Shown here: positions 31,101-43,100 of the stretch, one piece after another
Numbering within the stretch: the stretch's first letter is position 1
Layout of the letters: each line of letters opens with the position of its first letter
Notes under the pieces: generated by a model
Told to the model about the DNA's origin: nothing
Database searches by the model: none
The model's input: the letters and a program-made list of their open reading frames with translations, nothing else
Assembly: GCA_023053575.1 (NCBI GenBank)
Contig: JAKZAP010000009.1
Span: 16,473,869 to 16,537,868 of the forward strand
Length of the DNA stretch: 64,000 bases
Direction of reading: 5' to 3'
Source: Branchinecta lynchi
Lineage: Eukaryota; Arthropoda; Branchiopoda; Anostraca; Branchinectidae
Position numbers and translations under genes: made by a program

Positions 31101-34100
31101 TACTTCGCAGACCGTTCCAGCCTTCTCGAACTAGTAACTATTTGCTTAGGGAGCGTAGTTAGCGTGGTAACTACGATCTCCCAGACGTTATTGGTCCGTT
31201 CAGCCCGCGACACGATATTTTGCCGAAAATAGAAAATTATTTTCTAGCCTTGACGCCTAGAAGCTATGATCCGTAAATTCATGCATAGTAACTACGGTGG
31301 GTAGGGTGGAACACACTCACAGTTTCTGTCCCAACATTCTAACAAACGTAACTCCTTTGAAATATTGCTGGGTTTCTCAAAAATTAAATACCTGATTAAA
31401 GATTTGAATTAAGGTTAGAAGTAGTAAAGGAATTAGAATTTCTTGAAAGTTATAAACGGAAGAGTAGGCGTCAGTGTTGCCAGACCCCTGATTCAGGAAA
31501 TACCCCACTGTCTTTGAAAAATACGCCAGATTTTGTTATTGTAGCAGGCGTATGGAAAATGTGTAGAAAAATTAAACTAATTATTTGCATTATCGATTTC
31601 TTGATGTATTTTGTTTTCTGTCTTTCTTGTTAATTCCCAAAAGGAATTGGAAGTAGTGAAAGAATTAGAATTTCTTGAAAGTAAAAGAACGGAGAGTAGC
31701 CGCCAGTGTTGCCAGACCCTGATTCAAGAAATACGCCACTGTCTTTAAAAAATACGCAATTTTTTTTTTTTTTTAGCCTAAAATTGCAAGAAATCTCCAA
31801 AAACTTACAAGGGTTGTCAATAAAACCCAAACAATTTTAAAATCCGCCAGCGGTCGTAAAATCCGCCAGTTTGGAATAAAAGCCGCCAATATGGCAACAC
31901 TGGTACGCGTACGTATGTCACTGAGAGGAGGAAGAAAAAAAAAATAAAGATTACAAATCTGCCATCTTGTTTTCAGCCTCGCTCATCCTTCCTCGCTTTG
32001 ATGAAAATCACAGAAAACTTGTGTAAAGCCATAGATATTGTTACAGTTACAATTATAAGTTTATAAGCATTCTAGGTAAAGTGTATAAAGCGTTCGTTAA
32101 GCATTGTCCAAATAGGTGTTGTAAGGTGTTTTACGGCGTACAAGGGTTATTACAGATTCCTCTTTTCCTCCGGGCGCGCTTTAATAAGGCGAATAAGGAA
32201 AATGGAGTTCGGCTGTATTCTCCCTTATGCAGAGCCAATCAGATGGCTTGTTTGGGTCCGCCAGCGGGCCGAGTCCTACTTTGTTGGAAGCTAAAGAAAC
32301 AACTTTTCTTCAAAAGAACACGTTTTGTTCTGTCACGACTGCTTACTGCTAATTCGAGGACTAATGCTCTCCATCCGGAAATTTTATATCTTTACAATGT
32401 ACTGGGCGTCAAGTTGTACTGGTGTATTTCAATAGTACTAAGAACCCTTTTTCTGAACTTTTGAAACTAGAAAAACTGTATCAGCGTGGCAACACCGAAC
32501 GCTCCATTCATAAGAACCTCTCGGATTCCTATTTGAACAAGTGTGTGTGTTAAGACGTAAACATAACATTACGGGGGCTAAGGGAGGAGATTTTCGGGGT
32601 GGGGGGAACTGATAAGAAATGGATTATTAAAATGATGTGAAGTAAAGATTTTAAAAAAATAAGAATTATTCGGAAGTTCCTCAGGTTAGCTTTTAAACAC
32701 CGGAAAGATTTCTTCTGATGGGGAAATTGTGTTTTTAGTGCTAAGAATGTATTCAGTGTAAATTAAAAATATTAACAGTGTGTTAGTGTGTATATGCGCA
32801 TGTAAGATTGTTTACTTTTTGTTTCGTTTTGTTGCATGATGGCCGGATGACTTTAATGTGCAAATAAATCATTCATTCATTCATCGCGTATAGCGCTATT
32901 CAGCTTATTACACATATTTGGACAATGCTTTATTCCCCACTTTCTTGCATTAGCACCGTTTTGGTCTATTTTCACTGAGTCAGATATTAAAGCATTATGC
33001 AAGTGTTTTTATAAATTTGCAAAATATCTCTTGAGACTTCCGCCTTGGTCAAGTAACAGCTGCATATCAAGGAAGTATGGAGTAGCCGAGCCCGTAATTG
33101 CTGTGCAGAAACGTTTACTGCGATTTAGGGAAGATCTTGATCCGACAAGCGATATGTATAGGCTCCTGAAATGGTTGATAATTTGTTGCTGATCACGTGT
33201 TGTGTATTTTGTACCTTTTCCTTATTTTTCCTACTCCATTTTTTGTTTATTTATACATTATGATGGGTAATAAAATTATTAATTAGTTAAAAAAAAAGGT
33301 AATTTTTTTTAACACACTATTAATATAAGAAAGGCACTAAAAACCACGTAGCACTCTGATATCCACTTAGGTTAAGAAATAGTCACTCAGATATTCACTT
33401 AAACTTGTAACCAGTTACTTTCTAGGGTTTCTGCTTTTCTGTCCAACACTTATGGCTATTACTTGCTTAAAACAAACAAACAAACCGACACGAAACATCG
33501 GCCGACGAACCAGCAGCTGAAAGCATCTGATCTGCCACGGCTTCTTCTTTGCAATGCCCAGTCTATGGGAAACAGAGTAGAAGACATGAATAGACTACTT
33601 CTAAGCCAGAAAATAGATATAGCCTGAGTCACTGAGACTTGGGTCTCTTACGCTGAAGTCATAAGCATAGATGGTTATGAATGCTTTCTGGTCCCAAGGC
33701 CAGGACGTGACGGTCAACCAGTAGATCAAGGAGGAGGCGTGGCTTTCTACTGTCGTAATGACCTTCGTAGTAGAATCCTGTCGCCGCCAGTGGCTAAGGA
33801 TGATGAGGTCGAAGTTAGTTGGTGATGGCTCAGACCCAAGCTTCTTCCAAAAGCCGTCTCCTTAGTCATCGTTGGACTGGTCTACTACCCCCCCCCCCCG
33901 AGGGAAACGCCTAATTGAGTATCTTCAACTTTCTAATGGTTACCTCCGGTCGAAGTACCCATATGCTGGGCTGATAGCCTGTGGCGACTTCAACGATCTT
34001 AGCCAGAAATGGATTAGTGATTCACTTTCCTTGAGGCAAGTTGTGAAAATCCCAACCCGGAAAGACAAAGTATTAGATATTATCTTTACATCCATAGAAA

Positions 34101-37100
34101 CCCTGTACTCTGAGCCTCGCGTACTCGCTCCGCTCAGTGACCGCAACTGTGTCGTTTGGTTGCCTAAAGCTTCGTATCCAAAAGAACCGAGAAGAAAAAT
34201 TAGCTTTCGCTGTTACAAGCCAGAGTCAATCCAGCTCTTCAAAAGGACCTCTGCGAACTAGATTGGCGACATTTGTACTACTCAGATAGTGCAAACGCAA
34301 TGGCTGAGTTCTTCTGCTCCAAGCTGTCTGAACTCCATGACCAGCATTTTCCTGAAAAAACAAAGCTGATTAAACCAAACGAAAAGTCATGGGTAACTCC
34401 AGAAATCAATAGCGGAAACGACGCTGAGCCCAAAGCTTTTCGGAATCGTGTAGCTAATGTGGTGAAGAAAGCGAGAAAACTATATGGGTCAAAAATAGCA
34501 GCGAAGCTCCTTACAACTGAGCCCAGAAAATTCCACAAAGCCGTGCAGAGTTTGCTCGGAAAAGAAAAAAAGAAAGTGGAAGTTTGCGACGAGAAGGGTA
34601 ACAAGCTCTCAGCTGACACAATAAACGAACACTTTGCTTCGATTTGTAGTAAGTATCCGCCCTTTGATTTGCTACCTCAACTCCCTCCCGTCTCTGAGAT
34701 CCCAGGTCATAGAGGTGCACATGGTGTTCAAAGAGCTACAAAAGATTAACCCACGTAAATCCGCATACCCAAACGAGCTACCACCGCACATCATCCGCGA
34801 ATGTGCCCTCGAATTGTGCACTCCACTCACAGCTGTCCTGAACCAATCAGCTTCTGAAGGTAATTTTCCTGAAGTGTTGAAGAGAGCAGTGGGGACACCT
34901 ATACCGACAAAATCCCAACCGAATGGCCTCAAAGATCTCCGTTCCAAAACTCCTTTTTGAGATTTGTCGCGTTGATGTCTGTTGAGGAGTGGGGGCGAAG
35001 AGGGGTGGGGGATGATAGGATGTAATCCGAGAACAGACAAGAACTTGCAGTGTTGCCAGATCGTGGTAAAAAGAGGCCACGGCCTTTGACAAATATGCAA
35101 AAAATGCGCCAGAGAAATCTACACCTCCGAAATCTCGATGACTCAGAACCCCCAAAAATTTGTCCGGCCTTCGGTGGCGACGATTAAAACGACGTAAAAC
35201 AATCAATTTTTTCTGAAAAACACCCCATCTCACAAACATCTGCTTTTGCCAAAATATTCGAAGCCTTCATTCTATGACCGGCCGGGCTGTTGGCTGACAT
35301 CGCTGAAAATCTCGATGACAGTCAGTTCGGCTTCAATTCAATTCACTTTATTCGAAAAACATGCGACGGACAAAGGCCGATTATTAGTTTTTGTTGTCAA
35401 CATGTATGTCAATCCGACCAGGGTATAGCACGGTGCAGTACCTGGTACGACTCCTGGATATGATTCTGAGACACCTCGAGCTACCTGGTAGCTTCATCGA
35501 TTGCTTGATAGTAGACTTCGTAAAGGCTTTTAACTGTCTTTGTCACTACTTAGTTGTCAGAGAAGCAGAGATAATGGGTGCCAGGAAAATCGTCCTTAGG
35601 TTGGTCGCCAGCTACCTATCACGAAGAGTCCAGTGTGAAGAGCTGGAGAATGGGGAAGTATCTGACTTCCTACCGATTACTTGTGGAGCCCCTCAAGGTG
35701 GCAAACTTGGGCCTTCCTGCTTCACGATCGTGATCAATTCCTTAATCATCTGAATGAATGAATGAATGAAGGGTTTATTTAAAAAAAAAATGGAATCTTC
35801 AATGCCCAGAGGCGAACCTGTAAGGGACTAATTACCCTCGAAACAAAACATTAATAAAAACAAAACTTCGACAAAAACAAAGGAAAAAAGGGAAAGAAAG
35901 AAAGAAAGGAGCTTGACTTACGCGGTCTGGGACGCCCAACCAGAAAATCAACCAAAAAACAACAACTCATTTTCAACCAGAATCACCACTAACTATCCAA
36001 AACAAAAAATTAATGATAAAACACAACTTAAACGGCTGAGAATAACGCATCAAATTCATATACAGCAAAACAATGAACCTTTAACATGCCTTTAAGATCA
36101 AGATCACAGAAAGGCCCAAGTTTGCCGACGACTTAACTCTTCCCATACTGAGGTCGATAAATGACCTGCCTGACAAATGCCCTGTCAGAGAAGCATATGA
36201 CACCCTTTGTAACGAGGCTGAAAAAAACTGACGGTCAGTTCAGAAAAAAGTACCCTCATATGGTTCAGTTTTCTGAAACAGAAGACCCTGCCTCCCGACC
36301 AGGTCCTAGGATCCAGTAAAGCTTTGAAAATCGTTGGACTCCATCTTGACGACAATCTCAGTATGGAAACGCACGTATCTAAAATAGTCTCGAAGACGTC
36401 AAACTGCTGAAGGTTTTTGCGAAGTTAAGAAGGTTTGCCATGCCCAAGGACAGAATGCTCACCACGTATGTAACATACACCAGACCATTTACCGAATATG
36501 CCTGTCCCGTATGGCACCCCATGCTCTCACAAGACCAGAGCTCGAGACTGGAGTCTCTGTAAAAACGAGCCTGCAAAATAATACTTGGGCAGACATATGT
36601 GTCATACGAGGACAGCACCAAACAACTTAGAATCTCAACCCTCTCGGAGCGACGCCACCATCTCACCATGTCATTTGGTAAAAAGTGCCCCAGATCTGAG
36701 GTACATCGGGACATCCTACCGGCCTCCGCTTCAACTCCTAGCGGCAACACACGTCGGGCCAAGACATTAAAACGCTGCGTCCCACTTCTCCAGAAACCAC
36801 CGATCAAGCACAGCTAGCGGTATAGCAGATCATTTGTACCATACTTCGTCAAGCACCAGAACCTGGAAGCAGAAAGCAAAGAAGGTCATGACACAACAGT
36901 GGAAAGAAACCAATAGTGCTTATAATGTTTTTATTTCGTGTTTTTATTTAACGTTTTGACATCCCAGGCGATTTTAACGAATATTGGGAAAAATAAGATG
37001 ATTCTGATTCTGATTCTGAAAGGACCTGTCTTACCTGTAATACTAATGCAAACTACTTCCTTAATCACTTCATATATTTCTAAACTCGGAAACCCGAATT

Positions 37101-40100
37101 TCGTACGAGACATTCGAACACCTCTAACAAAACGACGCTGATTTTCTCACTTGCCGGTTTTTGCTACCTTCGATGTGTATCACGCTGTTGATGGTTGTCT
37201 GCAAGAAATTTTTCCATCAGCAAAGCCGGCTATGTAAATTGTTTCCCTATTTTCCTACAAGTCAACTGGTCTCGGAAAAGGCTTAAAACAGCCAAAACCG
37301 TGGGTTCTTTGTTGAAAACACAGTCTAGTTTTAAAGTTTTCAATTATTTTAAAATACTGGTAGTTGAAGAGGAAATAGTGCCAGGGGTCCTTTAAGGTTC
37401 CAGTACCCAGCCGCTGCTTACTTACTAGTTCAGTGCTCGTCCAGCTCCTTGGACATTCTAACCACTATAACAAAATCACTCTGATTTTCTCACTTGCCGT
37501 GTTTTGCTACCTTCGATGTGTATTACGCTGTCGTAGGTTGCCTGCGAGAAGTTTTTCCATAAGAAAAACCGGTTATGTAAATTGTTTCCCTGTTTTCGCT
37601 ACAAGTCAACGGGTCTCGGAAAAGGCTTAAAACAGCTAGAACCGTGAATTATTTGTTGAAAGCACAGCCTAGTTTCGAAGTATTCAAATATTTTGAAATA
37701 CTGTAAGTAGAAGAGTTATAATAATGTACTTTATTTCCTTAATAGCATGTATTATACACGCTAGCGCTGGATCGTCATTCACGCAAATAACATATGACAA
37801 TTACATAAGTAGACATTTCATCTACACGTACAACTTGAAAGTATAATATGACTTAACTAGAATTAAAATATTCGGTAAAAAAAAACAGTGCGAGGGGTTC
37901 TTTAAGGATTTTCCCGAGACACATGAGTTAAAGTAAGTAAGTAAGTAATTTATTTATGACCCGCCATTTCGGAAAGGCGGAGTAAATGAAGAAAGTAAAC
38001 AAAACACATACAAACACAGAAAAAGACACTTAATTTTTAATCTTCTTAAAAGTATTCAATTATTTTAAAATACTGGTAGTCGTAGATTAAATAGTGAGAG
38101 GGGTCCTTCAAGGATTTTCCCAAATCTGTCGTTAGATTTTGATAGTCTTCAGTTAACAGGTAACTCTTAACTCTTTTTTTCTAGAATTCTCGAGCTCGAC
38201 CTTGTCGTTCGAGACAACAGCGGCAAACACCTTGACGTTGACAGTACCTCAGTCATTCAAGTCTACCGACAACACGAAAAGGCAGTCGAGCGAATATCAA
38301 ACCTAGACAAAAAGCAGGGACCAGGTCATGTCCATTCCTCTAGTGACTCACAGTCGAAAAGCTCTTACACACTTTTCGTCGCTATACGGAACTTTGTGTG
38401 TAAAATAGGGGAAGACGCAGAGTTAGTGATTGGAGTATATGATGCCACGAACTTAGTGCCAATTACTGAGTCGTATGTTGTGAATTGGGATAAGAAAGGA
38501 CTGGCGACGGATCTGGATATGCTTGGAAATATGAAGGCTTTTTTCACGGTAAGTTTTTATTCGGTTTCCCCACCTCACGCCTATGCTTAGCGTTTAAGGT
38601 GCTGGTCTGTAATAAATCCCATTCAACTAGAGAAACCATAGCGCCTCATTTCTTTTAAATCTCAGCAGCAAACACTAGCTCGTTTCTTAGCAAGTTTCAG
38701 TAAATTAAGGCGTGGCTGTACCACGAACCTTTTTGAATCCCAAAACGTAAGTGCGGGTATTCGCGTCGATCTAGTCCCCGACTGAGCGCTTGTTTTTTGA
38801 CGGTGACACGAAGTTGCCACGCCAGAAAAAAAGTATCATCCGTCCACGATGCGCGGAAAATTTGGTTCGTTTTTGAAAATTTTGTGATTTTCGCGTCGTT
38901 CTCTATGTGAAAGTCATCAAAACTTGAACATCCCTATTCGTGCACCAGCGCTGGCTCTAATAACTCAACATTCTGAACACAGCAAAAAACTATACAACCT
39001 CCCCTGTTGTTGCTGATGTGTGTAGACTGCATCTTAGCTTTACTACAATTTTCTAAGCCCGCAAGTTTGTCTCGCTTGAAATATCGCGAGCGTAGTGGTC
39101 GGCACTACTGTTGTAACTGGGGATGGAGCGTAGGGTAACTACGGGTGGTAGTAGCCTACGGCTTGAGGTAGCGTAACCGTAGCGTGTAAGGCGGTGGGTA
39201 AGTAAGGGCGGTAGTAGACAAGGTTTACGTTAACATATAGTGGTTTTATCTCTGACTTACTCTTTACAAAGATAATCCCAATCCGGGTAAATAATATCAC
39301 GATCGATAACGATACTAGACTAAGTCATGTGTGACTTACAAAATATGAATGACGAATGACCCAGCGCTAAGACTGGAAAAAGCTTATATACTCCTAACTG
39401 CATAAGTGAAGGTCCTGACGTAACATACAATTTAGCTTCCTGACCGGAAACTATCTGATGTCGACGTAGTATGGAATTTAGCAATATCCAACTGACGTGG
39501 ACTTCAGTTTAACAGGATGTTGTTTAGTTCTGAGTCTTCATTTGTGCAATTAGATTCTACGAAGTACCAAAGGATCATGTTCACTTCGGTATGTACATAT
39601 AGTTAGTTAAGCACTTGACATAGAGACCGACACAACACTACGAGTAAGACCCCTTTCCGATGCATGGAAAGCATAGGTCTTGGCGCTACTCCCTAACATT
39701 ATTTTCCTCCGCCAGAGGTATACTTAAGGCACTAGAGTGAGATGGAAGACAAATAATGAATGCGCGTAGTTACTGGCACAGATGCTTTAATAGTTCAAAC
39801 TCTCTTTTCAGGATTTCTGCATGAGTGATATTCGAAAAGCAAACCTTCTCCTCGTCTGTAATATCGTCCGACTTGGAACAATGGATGCCAAAGACCCTAG
39901 CAATCAACGAAGTAGTTCTAAGAAGTCTTCAGTTGAAAACCAAATGCGACGACCCTTCGGCGTTGCCATGTACGACATAACGGATATTGTGCATGGCAAT
40001 GCTGCCTGGGACGAGGATAAGCATTGCTTTGTCCCTTTTATTCCGTGAGTAGATTTTAACGTCAGTTTCACTATACTTATGAGAAAAATGATGTATTTGC

Positions 40101-43100
40101 TTTGGTTGAAAATGAGAAGTTCGGAAGTGTGCTTGGAAGGTGAGTAGTAGTATTCAGTGAGTAGATTTTTATAAACTTCAGTTTCACTACTTATAAGAAC
40201 AAGACCAAAGGTTTCGATGGGATCCCAGAATTTAATATTTGATCCCTACAATTCGGTATTCGGTCTTCAGTAGACTTCTTAAACATTTTTACTTTTAACA
40301 TTTACAAACAGGTTAAGGCCAACGGTAATAATCGGAGAAGACCAAGTCCGTATTTGACAGAGCAAACCGGATACGCCAGCTGAATTTCAACAAGTTCAGA
40401 TGTATTCAGATATCCGTTTTGCGCTGTCAAAGATTCAAATACGGATTCAGCATATGGTTTACCCTATAGCCTACGTCGTATCTCCTTCCTTCCTTACTTT
40501 TGCCCAACTTCCAGTTTCGGCCGCATTCCAGACAAACTACTTGTCTGGCAAAAAACTAAAGCTAAAAAACGAGTTCAGCATGTCTCCTTACCCCTACATA
40601 CAACCTCTAATCAACTTCAGATTAAACTTTTACTTTTAACAAATTTTCCGGTTTCAGCCGGCTTCCGAGCGATCTTTACATTCGGTGAGCAAATGATTGT
40701 CATATGCGAATTCAGCATGTCTCCTTACCCGCAAATCGAACGTCTTATCAAATTTAAATAGAACTTTCCTAATTCTCCGGTTTTGACCGTATTCCGGCCG
40801 ATCTAATTGTCCAGCGAGAAAGTACATTTCATATTCTGACTCAGCACGCCTCCTTGCCCCTAAATGGAACCTCTAATCAACTTCATATTAAACTTTTACT
40901 TTTCACAAATTTTTCGGTTTTCGCCGGATTCCGTATGAACTATTTGTCCGGCGAGAAAATAAATTCCATATTCGATTCAGCATGTCTCCTTACCCCTAAA
41001 TAAACTATCTCAATGGCTTTCAAAAAATATTTTTGTTGTTCCTTAATTTGAAATCCCTCCTCCACCCTCAAATATTGGGCTACAGAGCCCATCTTCGAAC
41101 TTGACCTTTACTTTGACCCAAAAGATCCTCCCACCAAGTTTCGTCAAAATATCTCAATCCCTTCGAGAGTTATCGTGCGGACAGACAGACGGACAACTTT
41201 TGCGATCTCATAGGTATCCCTTCACTTACGTTTTGGGGTCCCAGAAAGGAAGTAATTGATTTGGTTGAAAATAATAAGGTCGCTTATGTGCTTGAAAGGT
41301 GAGTAGTAGTATTTCGTGAGTAGATTTTAACGTCAGGTTCACTGCTTATAAGAAAAAAGAAGTATTTGATTTGGTTGAAAATGAGAAGCTCGGAAGTTTC
41401 ACAAAAAATCGACGAAGAAACCAACGAAAATGGGGCTTGAAAGGCCAACGAAAATACTGAAATAAAAGGCGAATCTTTCGTTTTATGTCTTCTGTTGGTT
41501 CTTCGTTGATTTTTTTATGGCACTTGTACCATACAGCGATCGCAATTTCTGTCCGTCGGTCGGTCCGGGTTTTGCTAGTTTGGGCACTTTCACATAAGCT
41601 CGGACGATGAAACTTTGCAGGCATATCAGGGAGCCCAAAAGATTAAGTTAGTTATAGTCACTTCCTCAGTCCGAGCATCGTGGGGGGGGGGGACGGAGGG
41701 AGGGGGAATCCGGAATCTTGAGGTATCTGTAACTTTTGGACGGGTGATTGGATCTTAATGAAACTTGATTTTTGGAAAAACGTCGTGTCTCCGACGACCC
41801 ACTTTAAATCCGAACCGGATACGGGGACTTCGAGGGGAGCTGGAGGGGGGGGGGGGGCGGAAATCTAGGGAAACGCTAGAGTGGAGGGATCGGGATGAAA
41901 CTTGGTGAGAAGACCAAGCGCAAGTCCTAGATACATCATTAAAATAACCGGACCGGATTTGGTCACTATGGGGGAGCTAGAGGGGGGGGAGGTCTGGGGA
42001 TCCAGTGAGTTTGCTACTTCCGGATTTAATAGGATGTGAAACTCGGCAGGAATAAGAGGGATCCGAATTAATCGACTTGAGAATAGTCGTTTGCACGATC
42101 CGAAGATCGTGGGGGGACTAGAGGGATAGGGAACCCGGATTCTAGTATAATTTATAACTCTTGAACGGATAATCGGATTTGAATGAAACTTGGCAAGTGG
42201 AGAGAGCTATTTTATCAGATGTTCCATGTAAAGATCAGATGTTCCTTACCTTACCGGAATTCTTGTGAAACAGTTAGTGTCCAGGGATCGGGATGGAATG
42301 TGATGGGAAGACGAAGCATGAGCATTAGACACGTTCTTGACAGAACCTTATCATATCGAGGGTCTTTGGGGCAAGTTGGAGGGGTTTCCCAGAATTACGA
42401 TGATGGCGAGATAGGATACTGCCAGATAAATATTTTTTGAGCCTAAGCTGACCTTGAAACATATATTCAAATAATGTATACAACGGATACGTCAGCTACG
42501 ATTCTTCATCAGTGTTATTTCGGCCCTTCTTGGCAAGGGTCCTCGTCAGGCTGTCAATCTTCAGGGTCAACGTCGGAGAAGGAAACAAACCTTTAATCAA
42601 TCGATACATAGTCGATTACAGGTTTGTTTTTTCCCCGACGTTGACCATGAATATTAATCAACTTCAAACAAAGCTTTAACTCATGACTTATTTTCCAGTT
42701 TCAGCCGGATACCGTGCGAACTATGCGTCCGGTTAATAAAACAATTGTCATGTACGGATTCAGCATCTCTTCTTACCCCTAAATCGGAATCTACAAGACA
42801 TTTGCTTTGAACAAATTTTCCGGATTTGGCCAGATTTGGGGCGAACTAGTTGTCCCGCGAGAAAAGGGTTTTAATAATCGTGTTCAGCATGTCTTTCTAC
42901 CCCTAAATCGAACATCTAATCAACTTCAAATGAAAATTTTGCTTTTAAACAATTTTCCGGTATCGGCCGGATTCCCGGCGAACTACTTGTCCGGCGAGAG
43001 AATGGTTTTAATAATCGTGTTCAGTGTGTCTTTTTAACCCTAAATCAAACATCTAATCAAATTCAAATACAACTTTTAACAAATTTTCCGGTTTTGGCCG

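Larger units (their letters stand above)
33484..37016 (+). mobile_element. Nearly complete CR1/Daphne-like LINE ORF2 with nested inserts
   Basis: Endonuclease starts at LLCNAQSMGNRVEDMN (33534), with TETWVS, GGGVAFYCR and ACGDFNDLSQKW. Then linker (34273-34749), pre-RT KINPRKSAYPNELPPHII, RT LIVDFVKAFNCLCH, CGAPQGGKLGPS and KFADDLTLP (about 36118), thumb and C-terminal RACKIILGQTYVSYED (36570-36610), and a (GATTCT)n tail at 36998-37016. It is dead: a stop at the endonuclease Trp (33626), frameshifts, and three inserts (about 34941-35240, 35330-35405, 35753-36096). Confidence 0.8.

Noticed and set aside
32081..32464. 127-residue ORF as a nested gene
   Set aside because: No recognised motif, and an unremarkable composition for a chance frame. 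Kept only as unassigned.
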